Of a DNA stretch of 64,000 bases, positions 15,682-23,031 are shown piece by piece. Origin of the DNA: a virus; the IMG/VR virus record IMGVR_UViG_3300046474_000239, positions 40,449 through 104,448 of that record; one strand, written 5' to 3'. The position numbers and the translations under genes are program-made. The first letter of the stretch is position 1. The number at the start of each line of letters is the position of its first letter. The notes beneath the pieces were generated by a model. That model was not told where the DNA came from. It worked only from the letters and a program-made list of their open reading frames with translations, and ran no database searches.

Positions 15682-16101
15682 ATGAGCAATGAGCAAGAGT
15701 ATTCCCAGGTCCTGGCAGCGTTCGCGCCAGCAGACCGCCATGTACACGGATCGGGCGCCCTCCTGGATGCAGTATGCCGCTACATGGATACCGGCCTCCC
15801 CGACGTGGCCTACGCCCTGGCCAAGTCCGGCTCGTCCATCATGCAGCACGACGACGCCTTCGACTTCGAGAACAAGGACTGGACGGACATCTACCTGGAA
15901 GCCTTCCGCCGCGCCTTCTTCGACAAGGAGACCGCCCCGGACTTCGGTTGCGAGCACATCGCCAACAACCCGTCGATGCTGAAGATGGTCTCGGTCGAGC
16001 TGATCACCGAAGCGCTGTCGATCAAGGCTGTCGACGTGATGGACCCGAACGACCTTCCGGCAAACGTCTGCCTCTTCCCCGCCGTACGCACCAGACAGTG
16101 A
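15682..16101 (+). CDS. Hypothetical protein, 139 aa
   Basis: AGGAGACACCC precedes the ATG. Acidic helical protein; no recognised family. Seven bases from the next start. Confidence 0.6.
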   Translation: MSNEQEYSQVLAAFAPADRHVHGSGALLDAVCRYMDTGLPDVAYALAKSGSSIMQHDDAFDFENKDWTDIYLEAFRRAFFDKETAPDFGCEHIANNPSMLKMVSVELITEALSIKAVDVMDPNDLPANVCLFPAVRTRQ

Positions 16102-16108
16102 GGTCACC

Positions 16109-17158
16109 ATGGGCGTCCTGAATCCAACCCGCACGAGACTTTCGCCGCACTTCCTCCTGTCGGACATGATGGGCTGCAACTCGGTCTACGCCGAGGGATA
16201 CCCCAACGTGTTCAACAAGCAAGCCGGGTTCGACGAGCGCCTGGCAAACGGTAAAGCGCTGTGCGAGAACGCCCTGGAGCCTATCCTGGCGCTGATCGGA
16301 CCCATCTCAATTTCCTACGGGTTCATCTCGCCCTCGCTGTCCGACAAGATCGTCAAGTACCAGGACCCGCGCAAGCCAAGCCATCATCGGTGGGACTTGG
16401 GTGCAGCCGTAGACATCTGCCCGCATGCCTGGGTGCAGCTTCTGACCCCGGACGCCAACGTGGGCGGAGACTCACCAATCAGCTTCGCGCTGAACCACCT
16501 CCAGGACCTACAACTGAGCCGACTGATTACCTACAGCGAATCGCCCTACATCTGCATCGCCGTGAGCGACGAAGAAGTGCGCACCGGCAAGCCGCGTATG
16601 GCCTGGTACGAAAACCGGTACACCGGCAAGTCTGGGGTGAAGCCCGACTACCGCAAGTACCCGAACCAGGGAGCCCGCGACCGTGCGCTTGCCAGGCTCC
16701 TGGAAGACGGTATGGACTTCGACTGGGTAGGCAAGGGCTTCCCCACGTACCACGGCGGCGGGCGGAAGCAGATGCACCACATTCGCACCTCGAAGTACAC
16801 CATGATGACCGACTGGCTGTACGACGAAGAGTGGGTCACCGAAGGAGTGAAGAACGTCCCCAGCGTGCTTGACCCTGCGGTATTGGAGGCCTTCAGCCTG
16901 GCCGGTGAGGTCTATGACAAGCTGATCGAGATCACAGGTTTGCCGCGCTTCAGCATCGTCTCCGGTTACACTTCTCCGCGTAGCGCCGGATGGATCCCCA
17001 ACCACGACTGGCGCGGCGACACCATTGAGTTCGAGCTGGTCCCACCCGAGTACAAGAAGCCGGAGGAGATTATCCTGTCGGTACTGTTCGGGGGCTGGCC
17101 GAAAGACACCTACATCAAGGCGGTAGATGACCGCCTACTGATCACCATCGAGCGATAG
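16109..17158 (+). CDS. Protein with two M15 peptidase-like halves, 349 aa
   Basis: The first half follows the peptidase M15 (D-Ala-D-Ala carboxypeptidase-like) pattern: HFLLSDM, a gap, YGFISPS, then S-H-H-R-W-D-L-G-A-A-V-D-I, matching SxHxxGxAxD. Where active enzymes have the third zinc ligand (FIHVD-like), this protein reads YICIAVSD, without the His. A second, shorter half repeats the idea: VSGYTSPR, then N-H-D-W-R-G-D-T-I-E-F. Probably a degenerate fold used for binding; it lies far from the lysis genes. Catalytic activity is doubtful. Confidence 0.55.
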   Translation: MGVLNPTRTRLSPHFLLSDMMGCNSVYAEGYPNVFNKQAGFDERLANGKALCENALEPILALIGPISISYGFISPSLSDKIVKYQDPRKPSHHRWDLGAAVDICPHAWVQLLTPDANVGGDSPISFALNHLQDLQLSRLITYSESPYICIAVSDEEVRTGKPRMAWYENRYTGKSGVKPDYRKYPNQGARDRALARLLEDGMDFDWVGKGFPTYHGGGRKQMHHIRTSKYTMMTDWLYDEEWVTEGVKNVPSVLDPAVLEAFSLAGEVYDKLIEITGLPRFSIVSGYTSPRSAGWIPNHDWRGDTIEFELVPPEYKKPEEIILSVLFGGWPKDTYIKAVDDRLLITIER

Positions 17159-17160
17159 CC

Positions 17161-18036
17161 ATGGTCAATTTACGTGAAGCACGCAGGCTCCTGGCAGGCA
17201 CCAAGAAGCCAGAGAAACCTGTAGAAGAAACCAAGGCCGAGATCAAGACAGCGGTCGCGGTGGCCGGTGCAGGAGTCTCCGTACTGAACTCCATGGTGCA
17301 GGCACGGATGAGTGAGCAGCTCATGGCCAACATAGACGACTGGGTACTCAACGGCGGCCAGAACGACACACCGCGCAACGTGAACCTACAGGACTGGAAC
17401 CAGCTCTTGAGTGAGCCCTCGCTGATAGCGCAACTGCAACAGATTGAGGTCACATCACTCTCCAACCCGCCGATCATTCAGCAGCTAGCGAACCGTGTGA
17501 TGGGGTTCGACCCCGCGCAGCCGGGCAGCGAGCGGACGGTAGTACGGGTACACACCACCAACACGCTGGCGCGGGCGATGGAGTCGGCTAGGTCGACCCT
17601 GACGGAGACCGCCGTAGAGGTGCAGGTCAGGCACATAGGCAGGATCAACGGGTTGCTGGACCAGTTCAATACCAAGTCCGAGCAGGCGCTACGCAGGGAA
17701 GGGATCACCAACGGCGGGGCGGGCGTACGCCCAAGGGACATGGTGCCCGGTAACAACGACCTGAGCAGCTTCTTCAGGCGCGAGGGTGGCCCGGACCACG
17801 TCGAGTCGATCCAGGCCGTTGTCTACTGGGGCTACGGAGACAGGCGTATCTGCATCATGGAGTGCACGATGGACGTGTATAACCCCCATCGAGGGACTGA
17901 TACGAACCAGGCGCTACTGGCCTTCAAGGTTCGCGATACTCAGAACTTCGGCATACAGCCCTTTCGCGGGTCGGCCAACTACAACGAGACGGTAGGATTC
18001 TTCATCTACCAGGCCCAGCAGGGAGGGCGCCTATGA
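17161..18036 (+). CDS. Hypothetical protein, 291 aa
   Basis: Starts two bases after the preceding stop. Basic N-terminus (REARRLLAGTKK), a small hydrophobic Ala/Val stretch (residues 31-45), a helical middle and a beta-rich C-terminal half. No P-loop, so not a terminase ATPase. Coupled to the next gene by ATGA. Confidence 0.6.
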   Translation: MVNLREARRLLAGTKKPEKPVEETKAEIKTAVAVAGAGVSVLNSMVQARMSEQLMANIDDWVLNGGQNDTPRNVNLQDWNQLLSEPSLIAQLQQIEVTSLSNPPIIQQLANRVMGFDPAQPGSERTVVRVHTTNTLARAMESARSTLTETAVEVQVRHIGRINGLLDQFNTKSEQALRREGITNGGAGVRPRDMVPGNNDLSSFFRREGGPDHVESIQAVVYWGYGDRRICIMECTMDVYNPHRGTDTNQALLAFKVRDTQNFGIQPFRGSANYNETVGFFIYQAQQGGRL

Positions 18037-18398
18037 TCAACCAGGAGCGCAAGAAGTTCGCACTCGCCCAGGCACGGAAGCCAAGCGATACCGGTGCAGC
18101 AAGGACTTTGGCCAGAACGGTTTTAGTTCATGCACCGAACGAGACTGGGTACTGCTATATTGCATTCAGCGAGGAGTTCCTCGCGTTCGTAGCGAGGGAG
18201 CTACCTCGGGGCCTGGCCCCATTTGATCCGGCGTTTATCCGGGTGAGTCACCTCGGCGACCTCTGGCAAGTCGAGGCGGTGTATGTACAAGACGGCACCA
18301 GCGAGATCCTTTGGCGCACGCCAGAGATCCCGAAGTGGGTGGGAAAACTGAGGAAGGAGAAGGTCGATGGCAGTGATACGGAGGCAACGAACGACTGA
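18033..18398 (+). CDS. Hypothetical protein, 121 aa
   Basis: Starts in the ATGA overlap and itself overlaps the next gene by 32 bp. Basic N-terminal helix followed by a beta-rich domain; no family recognised. Confidence 0.6.
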   Translation: MINQERKKFALAQARKPSDTGAARTLARTVLVHAPNETGYCYIAFSEEFLAFVARELPRGLAPFDPAFIRVSHLGDLWQVEAVYVQDGTSEILWRTPEIPKWVGKLRKEKVDGSDTEATND

Positions 18399-18804
18399 CT
18401 GGGACAAGACCCCAGCGGAACCGGTCAGGATCGTGGAGCCCGAGCGCCGGGCGGCGGTAGAGGATGAAGATGACGAGGAGGGAGGCGACCGCAGCTCCCG
18501 CGCCGCGTCAGGCCGAGTCGACTATCAGGCAGTATGCGAACGCTTCACAGCCGGTGTGACGAACCGGAAGACAGCCATCCGTGCAATGTGCGTCACCTGC
18601 ATGGGCGGCATGGTCTACGAGGTCGCCAAGTGCACCTCGAACACTTGCCCTCTGTTCGAGTACCGGATGGGTGAGAACCCGAACGACGCTCGCACCATTG
18701 CGGCGAAACTGAAACGCGAGGCCGAGGCAGCCGCCAAAGCCACACCAAAGGCAGCGTCCAAACCGCCAGCGGCGGGACGGACAACACGACGTACAAGAGG
18801 ATAA
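18367..18804 (+). CDS. Cys4 zinc-finger protein with basic ends, 145 aa
   Basis: The central part (about residues 58-100) reads AIRAMCVTCMGG, KCTSNTCPLFEYRMG: a C-x2-C plus C-x5-C arrangement common in small phage zinc proteins of unknown role. It is flanked by an acidic region and an Ala/Pro/Lys-rich segment, with basic peptides at both ends (VIRRQRT and TTRRTRG). Overlaps the previous gene by 32 bp. AAGGAG lies upstream of the ATG. Confidence 0.7.
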   Translation: MAVIRRQRTTDWDKTPAEPVRIVEPERRAAVEDEDDEEGGDRSSRAASGRVDYQAVCERFTAGVTNRKTAIRAMCVTCMGGMVYEVAKCTSNTCPLFEYRMGENPNDARTIAAKLKREAEAAAKATPKAASKPPAAGRTTRRTRG

Positions 18805-18808
18805 GGAA

Positions 18809-19474
18809 ATGGCACAAATTGTGGCGCTCCACTCACTGCCGAGAGCAGGAAAGGACACCTTGGCTGGGCTGCTGGTCGAGAAGTACGACTACACCCGCGT
18901 GGCGTTCGCGACGGCCCTTTACCGGGAGGTGAGTGAAGCCTTTGACGCGAGCGTTGAGCTACTTCAGTCGCATGATTGGAAGACCCGCCCCCAGAAGTCA
19001 CTTGCGTTGCTGAATTGCTCAGACCGCGACTTCGTCCGGGTGGCTCTAAGCCACGGCGTAGCCATCGGGGAGCCTCTCACCTCCCGCCAGGTACTTCAGT
19101 TCTGGGGCACGGAGTATCGCCGCCGCCAGGACAAGGAATACTGGATAGACCAGTTCGACGAGGAGCTGACTCGGCTGTACGAAGAAGGCAGACGCCTTTT
19201 CGTCGTGTCGGACACTCGCGCCTACAACGACGAGAGTGGGCAGCCGCTGTACAACGAAGCCGAGTACATCCTCCAGCGCTGCATCGAGCTGGGTGTCGGC
19301 TACGCCATGGTGGAGATCCTTCGGGAGGGGGTGGTACACACCGGCCACACCAGCGACGACCGCTTCCCGGACGACTTCATCACCAACACCGTACACAACA
19401 ACGGCGACCCTGTGGACATGCTGCCGCAGATCGCTCCCTTCATCGCAGGCACACCTGAGTACAACCCGGAGTAA
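18809..19474 (+). CDS. Deoxynucleoside monophosphate kinase, 221 aa
   Basis: The N-terminal P-loop LHSLPRAGKDTLAG resembles the GxPxSGKDT loop of T4/T5-type dNMP kinases, which phosphorylate dNMPs to dNDPs using ATP. Residues 120-155 contain a DTR and acidic patch typical of the NMP-binding region. Length fits the family. It directly precedes the dUTPase, forming a nucleotide-supply pair. Exact substrate range cannot be read from sequence. Confidence 0.75.
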   Translation: MAQIVALHSLPRAGKDTLAGLLVEKYDYTRVAFATALYREVSEAFDASVELLQSHDWKTRPQKSLALLNCSDRDFVRVALSHGVAIGEPLTSRQVLQFWGTEYRRRQDKEYWIDQFDEELTRLYEEGRRLFVVSDTRAYNDESGQPLYNEAEYILQRCIELGVGYAMVEILREGVVHTGHTSDDRFPDDFITNTVHNNGDPVDMLPQIAPFIAGTPEYNPE

Positions 19475-19480
19475 GAGCAC

Positions 19481-20356
19481 ATGAATATCCACTCGAAGAC
19501 CTTCTTCACTGGCGACACCCTGGAGCGCCTCGCGGGTGTATCGCGGATGATGGTGGAATTGCAGAATAAGCAAAACGTGATCGTGAACCCGCAGTGGCAC
19601 ACCGCAGGGTATCCGTTCATGCGGGCGGCCTGGACCGAAGCCAGCGAGGCAATGGGTCACACCACCTGGGAATGGTGGAAGAACCTGGACAACAACTACC
19701 ACGATGCGTTCCGTGAGGAGAAGGACATCGCAGAGTTCCACATGGAGCTGGTCGACGCCCTGCACTTCCTGATCAGTGACCACCTGCAAAGCTACATGCA
19801 CAGTGACCCGGTTCACCCCTTTGCCTTGAACAACGCCGCGCAAAGCCTGATGACCATGCTGGACAGAGGCTACGAGAAGCACGTCGATGATTCCTGGGTC
19901 GAGCGCTTCGCCCCGATGGACGAAACGCCATCCAAACTGGGCACCCCGGAGCAGACTCTGCGCCGCACTGAGGCACTCATCTCGGCTTGCCTGGATACCG
20001 ACACCCGGAGTGCCTTCGAGCTGCTGGTCGAGGTGGCAGAACACACCGAGCTGGGTCTGGTTGGCTTGATCGGGCGGTACTTCGCCAAGGCCACCTTGAA
20101 CCAGCACCGCTGGGCCAACGGCTACAAGGAAAAGACCTATATCAAGAACTGGGGTGACGGTAAGGAAGACAATACTTACCTGAACGAAATCGTCATCAAC
20201 CAGCTCGAAGGCTTGTCGCTGGAGGACCTGCTCGAAGCGTTGAACCTCGGCGTTTGGCAAGCAGAGCTGGCGGAAGAATTAAACGACCTGTATGACAACG
20301 TGAAACGGACTGGCCACGCCCACCACCGGGCGGTTATGGTGCGATCCCCGTCCTAG
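19481..20356 (+). CDS. Dimeric dUTPase-like pyrophosphatase, 291 aa
   Basis: Residues 45-105 match the all-alpha dimeric dUTPase pattern: AAWTEASEAMGH, WWKN, then E-F-H-M-E-L-V-D-A-L-H-F. The Glu/Asp residues would bind Mg and dUTP. The enzyme removes dUTP and supplies dUMP. The rest is helical. The stop is followed directly by dyad 8 and a strong terminator, marking the end of this operon. Confidence 0.75.
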   Translation: MNIHSKTFFTGDTLERLAGVSRMMVELQNKQNVIVNPQWHTAGYPFMRAAWTEASEAMGHTTWEWWKNLDNNYHDAFREEKDIAEFHMELVDALHFLISDHLQSYMHSDPVHPFALNNAAQSLMTMLDRGYEKHVDDSWVERFAPMDETPSKLGTPEQTLRRTEALISACLDTDTRSAFELLVEVAEHTELGLVGLIGRYFAKATLNQHRWANGYKEKTYIKNWGDGKEDNTYLNEIVINQLEGLSLEDLLEALNLGVWQAELAEELNDLYDNVKRTGHAHHRAVMVRSPS

Positions 20357-20359
20357 CCG

Positions 20360-20373
20360 TGCAATTGATTGCA
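20360..20373. promoter_or_regulatory. Dyad site 8 (TG centre)
   Basis: Exact core between the dUTPase stop and a terminator at 20377, shortly upstream of the structural-gene promoter candidate. Confidence 0.85.
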
Positions 20374-20376
20374 CCA

Positions 20377-20403
20377 GACCCCGCCTAACCAGCGGGGTTT
20401 TTC
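20377..20403 (+). terminator. Rho-independent terminator
   Basis: ACCCCGC (20378-20384) pairs with GCGGGGT (20392-20398), loop of 7, then TTTTTC. It closes the operon ending with the dUTPase gene. Confidence 0.85.
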
Positions 20404-20404
20404 T

Positions 20405-20434
20405 TTGCCTGAAGATAAGTTTGTGTTGTAAGCT
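20405..20434 (+). promoter_or_regulatory. Candidate promoter of the head operon
   Basis: TTGCCT (20405-20410) and TAAGCT (20429-20434) are 18 bp apart. Matches are moderate, but the position directly after a terminator and before the nuclease/portal genes makes a promoter likely here. Confidence 0.4.
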
Positions 20435-20462
20435 CGCGCCAGTTCGGTATGGGAGATGCAAG

Positions 20463-20822
20463 ATGAACGAGAACGAAGAAAGGACGCTCAAAGCAGAGGT
20501 CGTCCAGGTGTTCTCGGCAGATGATTTGATCGTTTTGGTGGACCTCGGCGTAGAGAACCTTTTCAAGAAACAGCGGGTTCGATTGCACGGAGTAGATGCC
20601 CCAAACGCGGTCAGGTCTGGACCCGAGACCACCGCTGGAAAATTACGCTCTTATGTCAAGTCGCTGTGCAAGGGCAAGACGCTGAGGTTGGAGATCAAAA
20701 GTCGCGGGGTCAGTAGCTGGGTGGTAGTTGCCTGGGTGATCAACGATGACGGTCTTGAAAAGAATCTGAACGAGGACCTGATGGCTCAGGGCTTCGCCTA
20801 CAAACGGGAGAACAGCGCATGA
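20463..20822 (+). CDS. Staphylococcal-nuclease-like protein, 119 aa
   Basis: The ATG at 20463 follows GGGAG. The sequence matches an SNase/OB-fold core: RVRLHGVDAPNAVR, AGKLRSYV, LCKGKTLRLE, and LNEDLMAQGFAY. Active SNases have a Glu after the DAP motif and Arg residues in DKYGR; here DAPN and SRGVSS replace them, so nuclease activity is uncertain. It overlaps the portal gene by four bases, where a terminase gene is often found. Confidence 0.65.
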   Translation: MNENEERTLKAEVVQVFSADDLIVLVDLGVENLFKKQRVRLHGVDAPNAVRSGPETTAGKLRSYVKSLCKGKTLRLEIKSRGVSSWVVVAWVINDDGLEKNLNEDLMAQGFAYKRENSA

Positions 20823-22429
20823 GCACCCTCAGTTCCACTCGACGCATCACCCGGTCCCGTTTGCGCGGCAGCCCGGAGGTAGAGGCCAGGTCCACTATCA
20901 TCCAGGTTCAGCGGGCGGAGTCCGACACCTCCCAACAACTTGAGTACATCGACGAGTTCGCTCTGGCCTATGGCTCGGGTGACTTCATCCTCCCACCTCC
21001 CTATGCCATCCACCGCCTGTTCGAGGTAATCGAGAACTCGAACGCATTGCGTCCGTGCATTGACGCCTACGTGACCAACGTGGTCCGCCCAGGCTGGGAG
21101 ATCGCACCGATCCGCCGCGATGCAAAGATCAACGAAGGTGAGAAGGCCGAGACCCAGTCCTTTCTGGAGAACGCCAACGCCGAAGAAGATCTGCCGACCG
21201 TTATGGCCAAGGTGATCCGCGACCGCGAGTCGGTAGGCTTCGGCTTCCTGGAAGTGATCCGCGACGTGTCCAGCGAGCTGTCCCTCCTGCGCCACGCACC
21301 AGCGATCATCACCCGGCTGTGCCCGAAGCATAAGACTGAGGTCCTGGTCGAATACACCATCCCTCGTGGTCGCCGTGTCAGCACCGTGAAAGAGTTACGC
21401 AAGTTCCGCCGCTTCCAGCAGCGCGTTATGGGTGCGGTCGTGTACTTCAAAGAGTTCGGTGACCCTCGCGACATGAACCGGAAGACTGGCCTGTTCCCGG
21501 AAGACGCGGGCTATGAGCCAGGCAACAGTGCCACCGAGATCATCCACTTCAAGCTGCCGTCGAATGAACCCTACGGCGTGCCTCGGTGGATCAACCAGTT
21601 GCCTTCGATCATTGGCAGCCGGGAGTCGGAAGAAGTGAACATGCGCTACTTCCAGGACAACACCGTGCCACCGATGATGCTGACGGTCGCGGGCGGCAAG
21701 CTGACGAACCAGTCCTACAAAGAGCTGACCAACATGCTCTCCAAAGGCGACGTAGGTAAGAACCGCCAGAACCGCATCATGTTGGTGGAAGCAGTAGGCG
21801 TCAGCGACAGCATGGACGGCAACGGCACCCCGGTGCAGCTCAAAGTCGAGAAGCTGACCGACTCCCGCCAAAGCGATGCACTGTTCAAAGAGTACGACCA
21901 AGCCAACATGGCCAAAGTTCGGTCGGCCTGGCGTCTTGGTTCCGTCCTGGTCGGCATGGGCGCCGACGCTAACTATGCGAACTCCCAAGTGGCTGTAGCA
22001 CTCGCGGAGTCCCAAGTATTCGGCCCTGACCGGTCGGAGCTGGACGAGATCCTGAACAAGAAGGTCTTCATCGGTGCCAACGGCATGAAGATGAAGTCTG
22101 TCCGCATCGTCAGCCGCGTACCCGCGATCACCTCGCCGGAGACCACCATCAAGGCGTTGACCGCGCTGAACGTGATGGGCGCCGTGACCCCACGCACCGC
22201 AGTAGAGTCGGCGAACACCTTCCTGCAAGCCGAGCTGCCTGAGTACCCACAACCGGGCGAAGCAGGCTACCAAGAGTGGATGGACCAACCTCTCCAGTTG
22301 ACTACCGGGGCGGCCAAGACCCACGACGAACAGGCTGCCAAGGACCAGGAAGCGAAGGACCTCGAAGCCAGTGGCGACACGAGCCTCAAGCAGCCTGAAC
22401 ATGGCAAGGAAGGGGAGATTCTCAAATGA
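20819..22429 (+). CDS. Portal protein, 536 aa
   Basis: Forms the dodecameric ring at the head vertex through which DNA enters and leaves. It fits the PBSX-type portal family: an N-terminal helical part (LFEVIENSNALRPCIDAYV), then YGVPRWINQLPSIIGS and a YFQDNTVPPMMLTVAGG segment typical of the clip/stem. The first 20 residues carry the basic peptide TRRITRSRLRG. Coupled by ATGA to the protease-like gene. Confidence 0.85.
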   Translation: MSTLSSTRRITRSRLRGSPEVEARSTIIQVQRAESDTSQQLEYIDEFALAYGSGDFILPPPYAIHRLFEVIENSNALRPCIDAYVTNVVRPGWEIAPIRRDAKINEGEKAETQSFLENANAEEDLPTVMAKVIRDRESVGFGFLEVIRDVSSELSLLRHAPAIITRLCPKHKTEVLVEYTIPRGRRVSTVKELRKFRRFQQRVMGAVVYFKEFGDPRDMNRKTGLFPEDAGYEPGNSATEIIHFKLPSNEPYGVPRWINQLPSIIGSRESEEVNMRYFQDNTVPPMMLTVAGGKLTNQSYKELTNMLSKGDVGKNRQNRIMLVEAVGVSDSMDGNGTPVQLKVEKLTDSRQSDALFKEYDQANMAKVRSAWRLGSVLVGMGADANYANSQVAVALAESQVFGPDRSELDEILNKKVFIGANGMKMKSVRIVSRVPAITSPETTIKALTALNVMGAVTPRTAVESANTFLQAELPEYPQPGEAGYQEWMDQPLQLTTGAAKTHDEQAAKDQEAKDLEASGDTSLKQPEHGKEGEILK

Positions 22430-23031
22430 CCGCCCAAGTCCGCATCGTCCAGCGAGATGATCGGCAGTTCGAGCAGGTAGTATTGGCCGAGCTGCTGGTC
22501 CCCTACGTGCCGAACTCCTACGGTGATGTCTACACCCCGGAGGCCATCAAGGAGTTCTGCTACACCTTCAGCCAGAAAGGCTTTGGCCTGGACGTTGACC
22601 ACGACGGGGTGGACGTTGACGGTAAGCAGTACATCTTGGTCGAGAGCTTCATCGCCCGCTCCGGGGACCCAGACTTCATCGAAGGGTCCTGGGTTGTGGG
22701 AGCGAAGATCCTGGACGCAGCCCTGTGGCAGCGCATCCTGGACGGCGAGATCAACGGGTTCTCCTTCGAGGCCAGCGTGTTCATGATCCCGGTTAACCTG
22801 GAGTACGACACCGATACATGGATCGTCTCCGGGCTGACCGAACCTGATCCTTTTGATGGACATACACACACATATACGGTAGTTCTAGGACCCTTGAACG
22901 GAGTAATCTCTGGTGGTACAGGGGTAACGGACGGGCACTCGCACTCGATCACGGGCGCCACGGTGACCGGAGAAGCTGCCGGACACACTCACCGCTACCA
23001 AGTAATTGAGGACGAGGACGATGAGATCTAA
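22426..23031 (+). CDS. XkdF-like prohead protease, 201 aa
   Basis: Matches the XkdF family from PBSX-like heads: LLVPYVPNSYGDVYTPEAIKEF, DVDHDG, VESFIAR, WVVGAKI, W-x2-I-L-x-G-E-I-N-G-F-S. Family members are thought to be serine proteases of the prohead. The last 60 residues are His-rich (HTHTY, HSHS, HTHRY), a known XkdF feature that could bind metal. Ends with acidic EDEDDEI and overlaps the next gene. Confidence 0.75.
   Translation: MTAQVRIVQRDDRQFEQVVLAELLVPYVPNSYGDVYTPEAIKEFCYTFSQKGFGLDVDHDGVDVDGKQYILVESFIARSGDPDFIEGSWVVGAKILDAALWQRILDGEINGFSFEASVFMIPVNLEYDTDTWIVSGLTEPDPFDGHTHTYTVVLGPLNGVISGGTGVTDGHSHSITGATVTGEAAGHTHRYQVIEDEDDEI

Noticed and set aside
17161-18036. Terminase candidate
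   Set aside because: Position before the portal region suggested it, but there is no Walker A, Walker B or nuclease pattern.
19046-20260. Minus-strand open frame of 404 codons opposite the dNMP kinase and dUTPase genes
   Set aside because: Both + strand genes carry family motifs; the minus frame has composition typical of a reversed high-GC gene.
20360-20403. Dyad as part of a transcription terminator
   Set aside because: At 20360 and 46864 a dyad touches a terminator, but the hairpins are complete without it and most dyads have no T run nearby.
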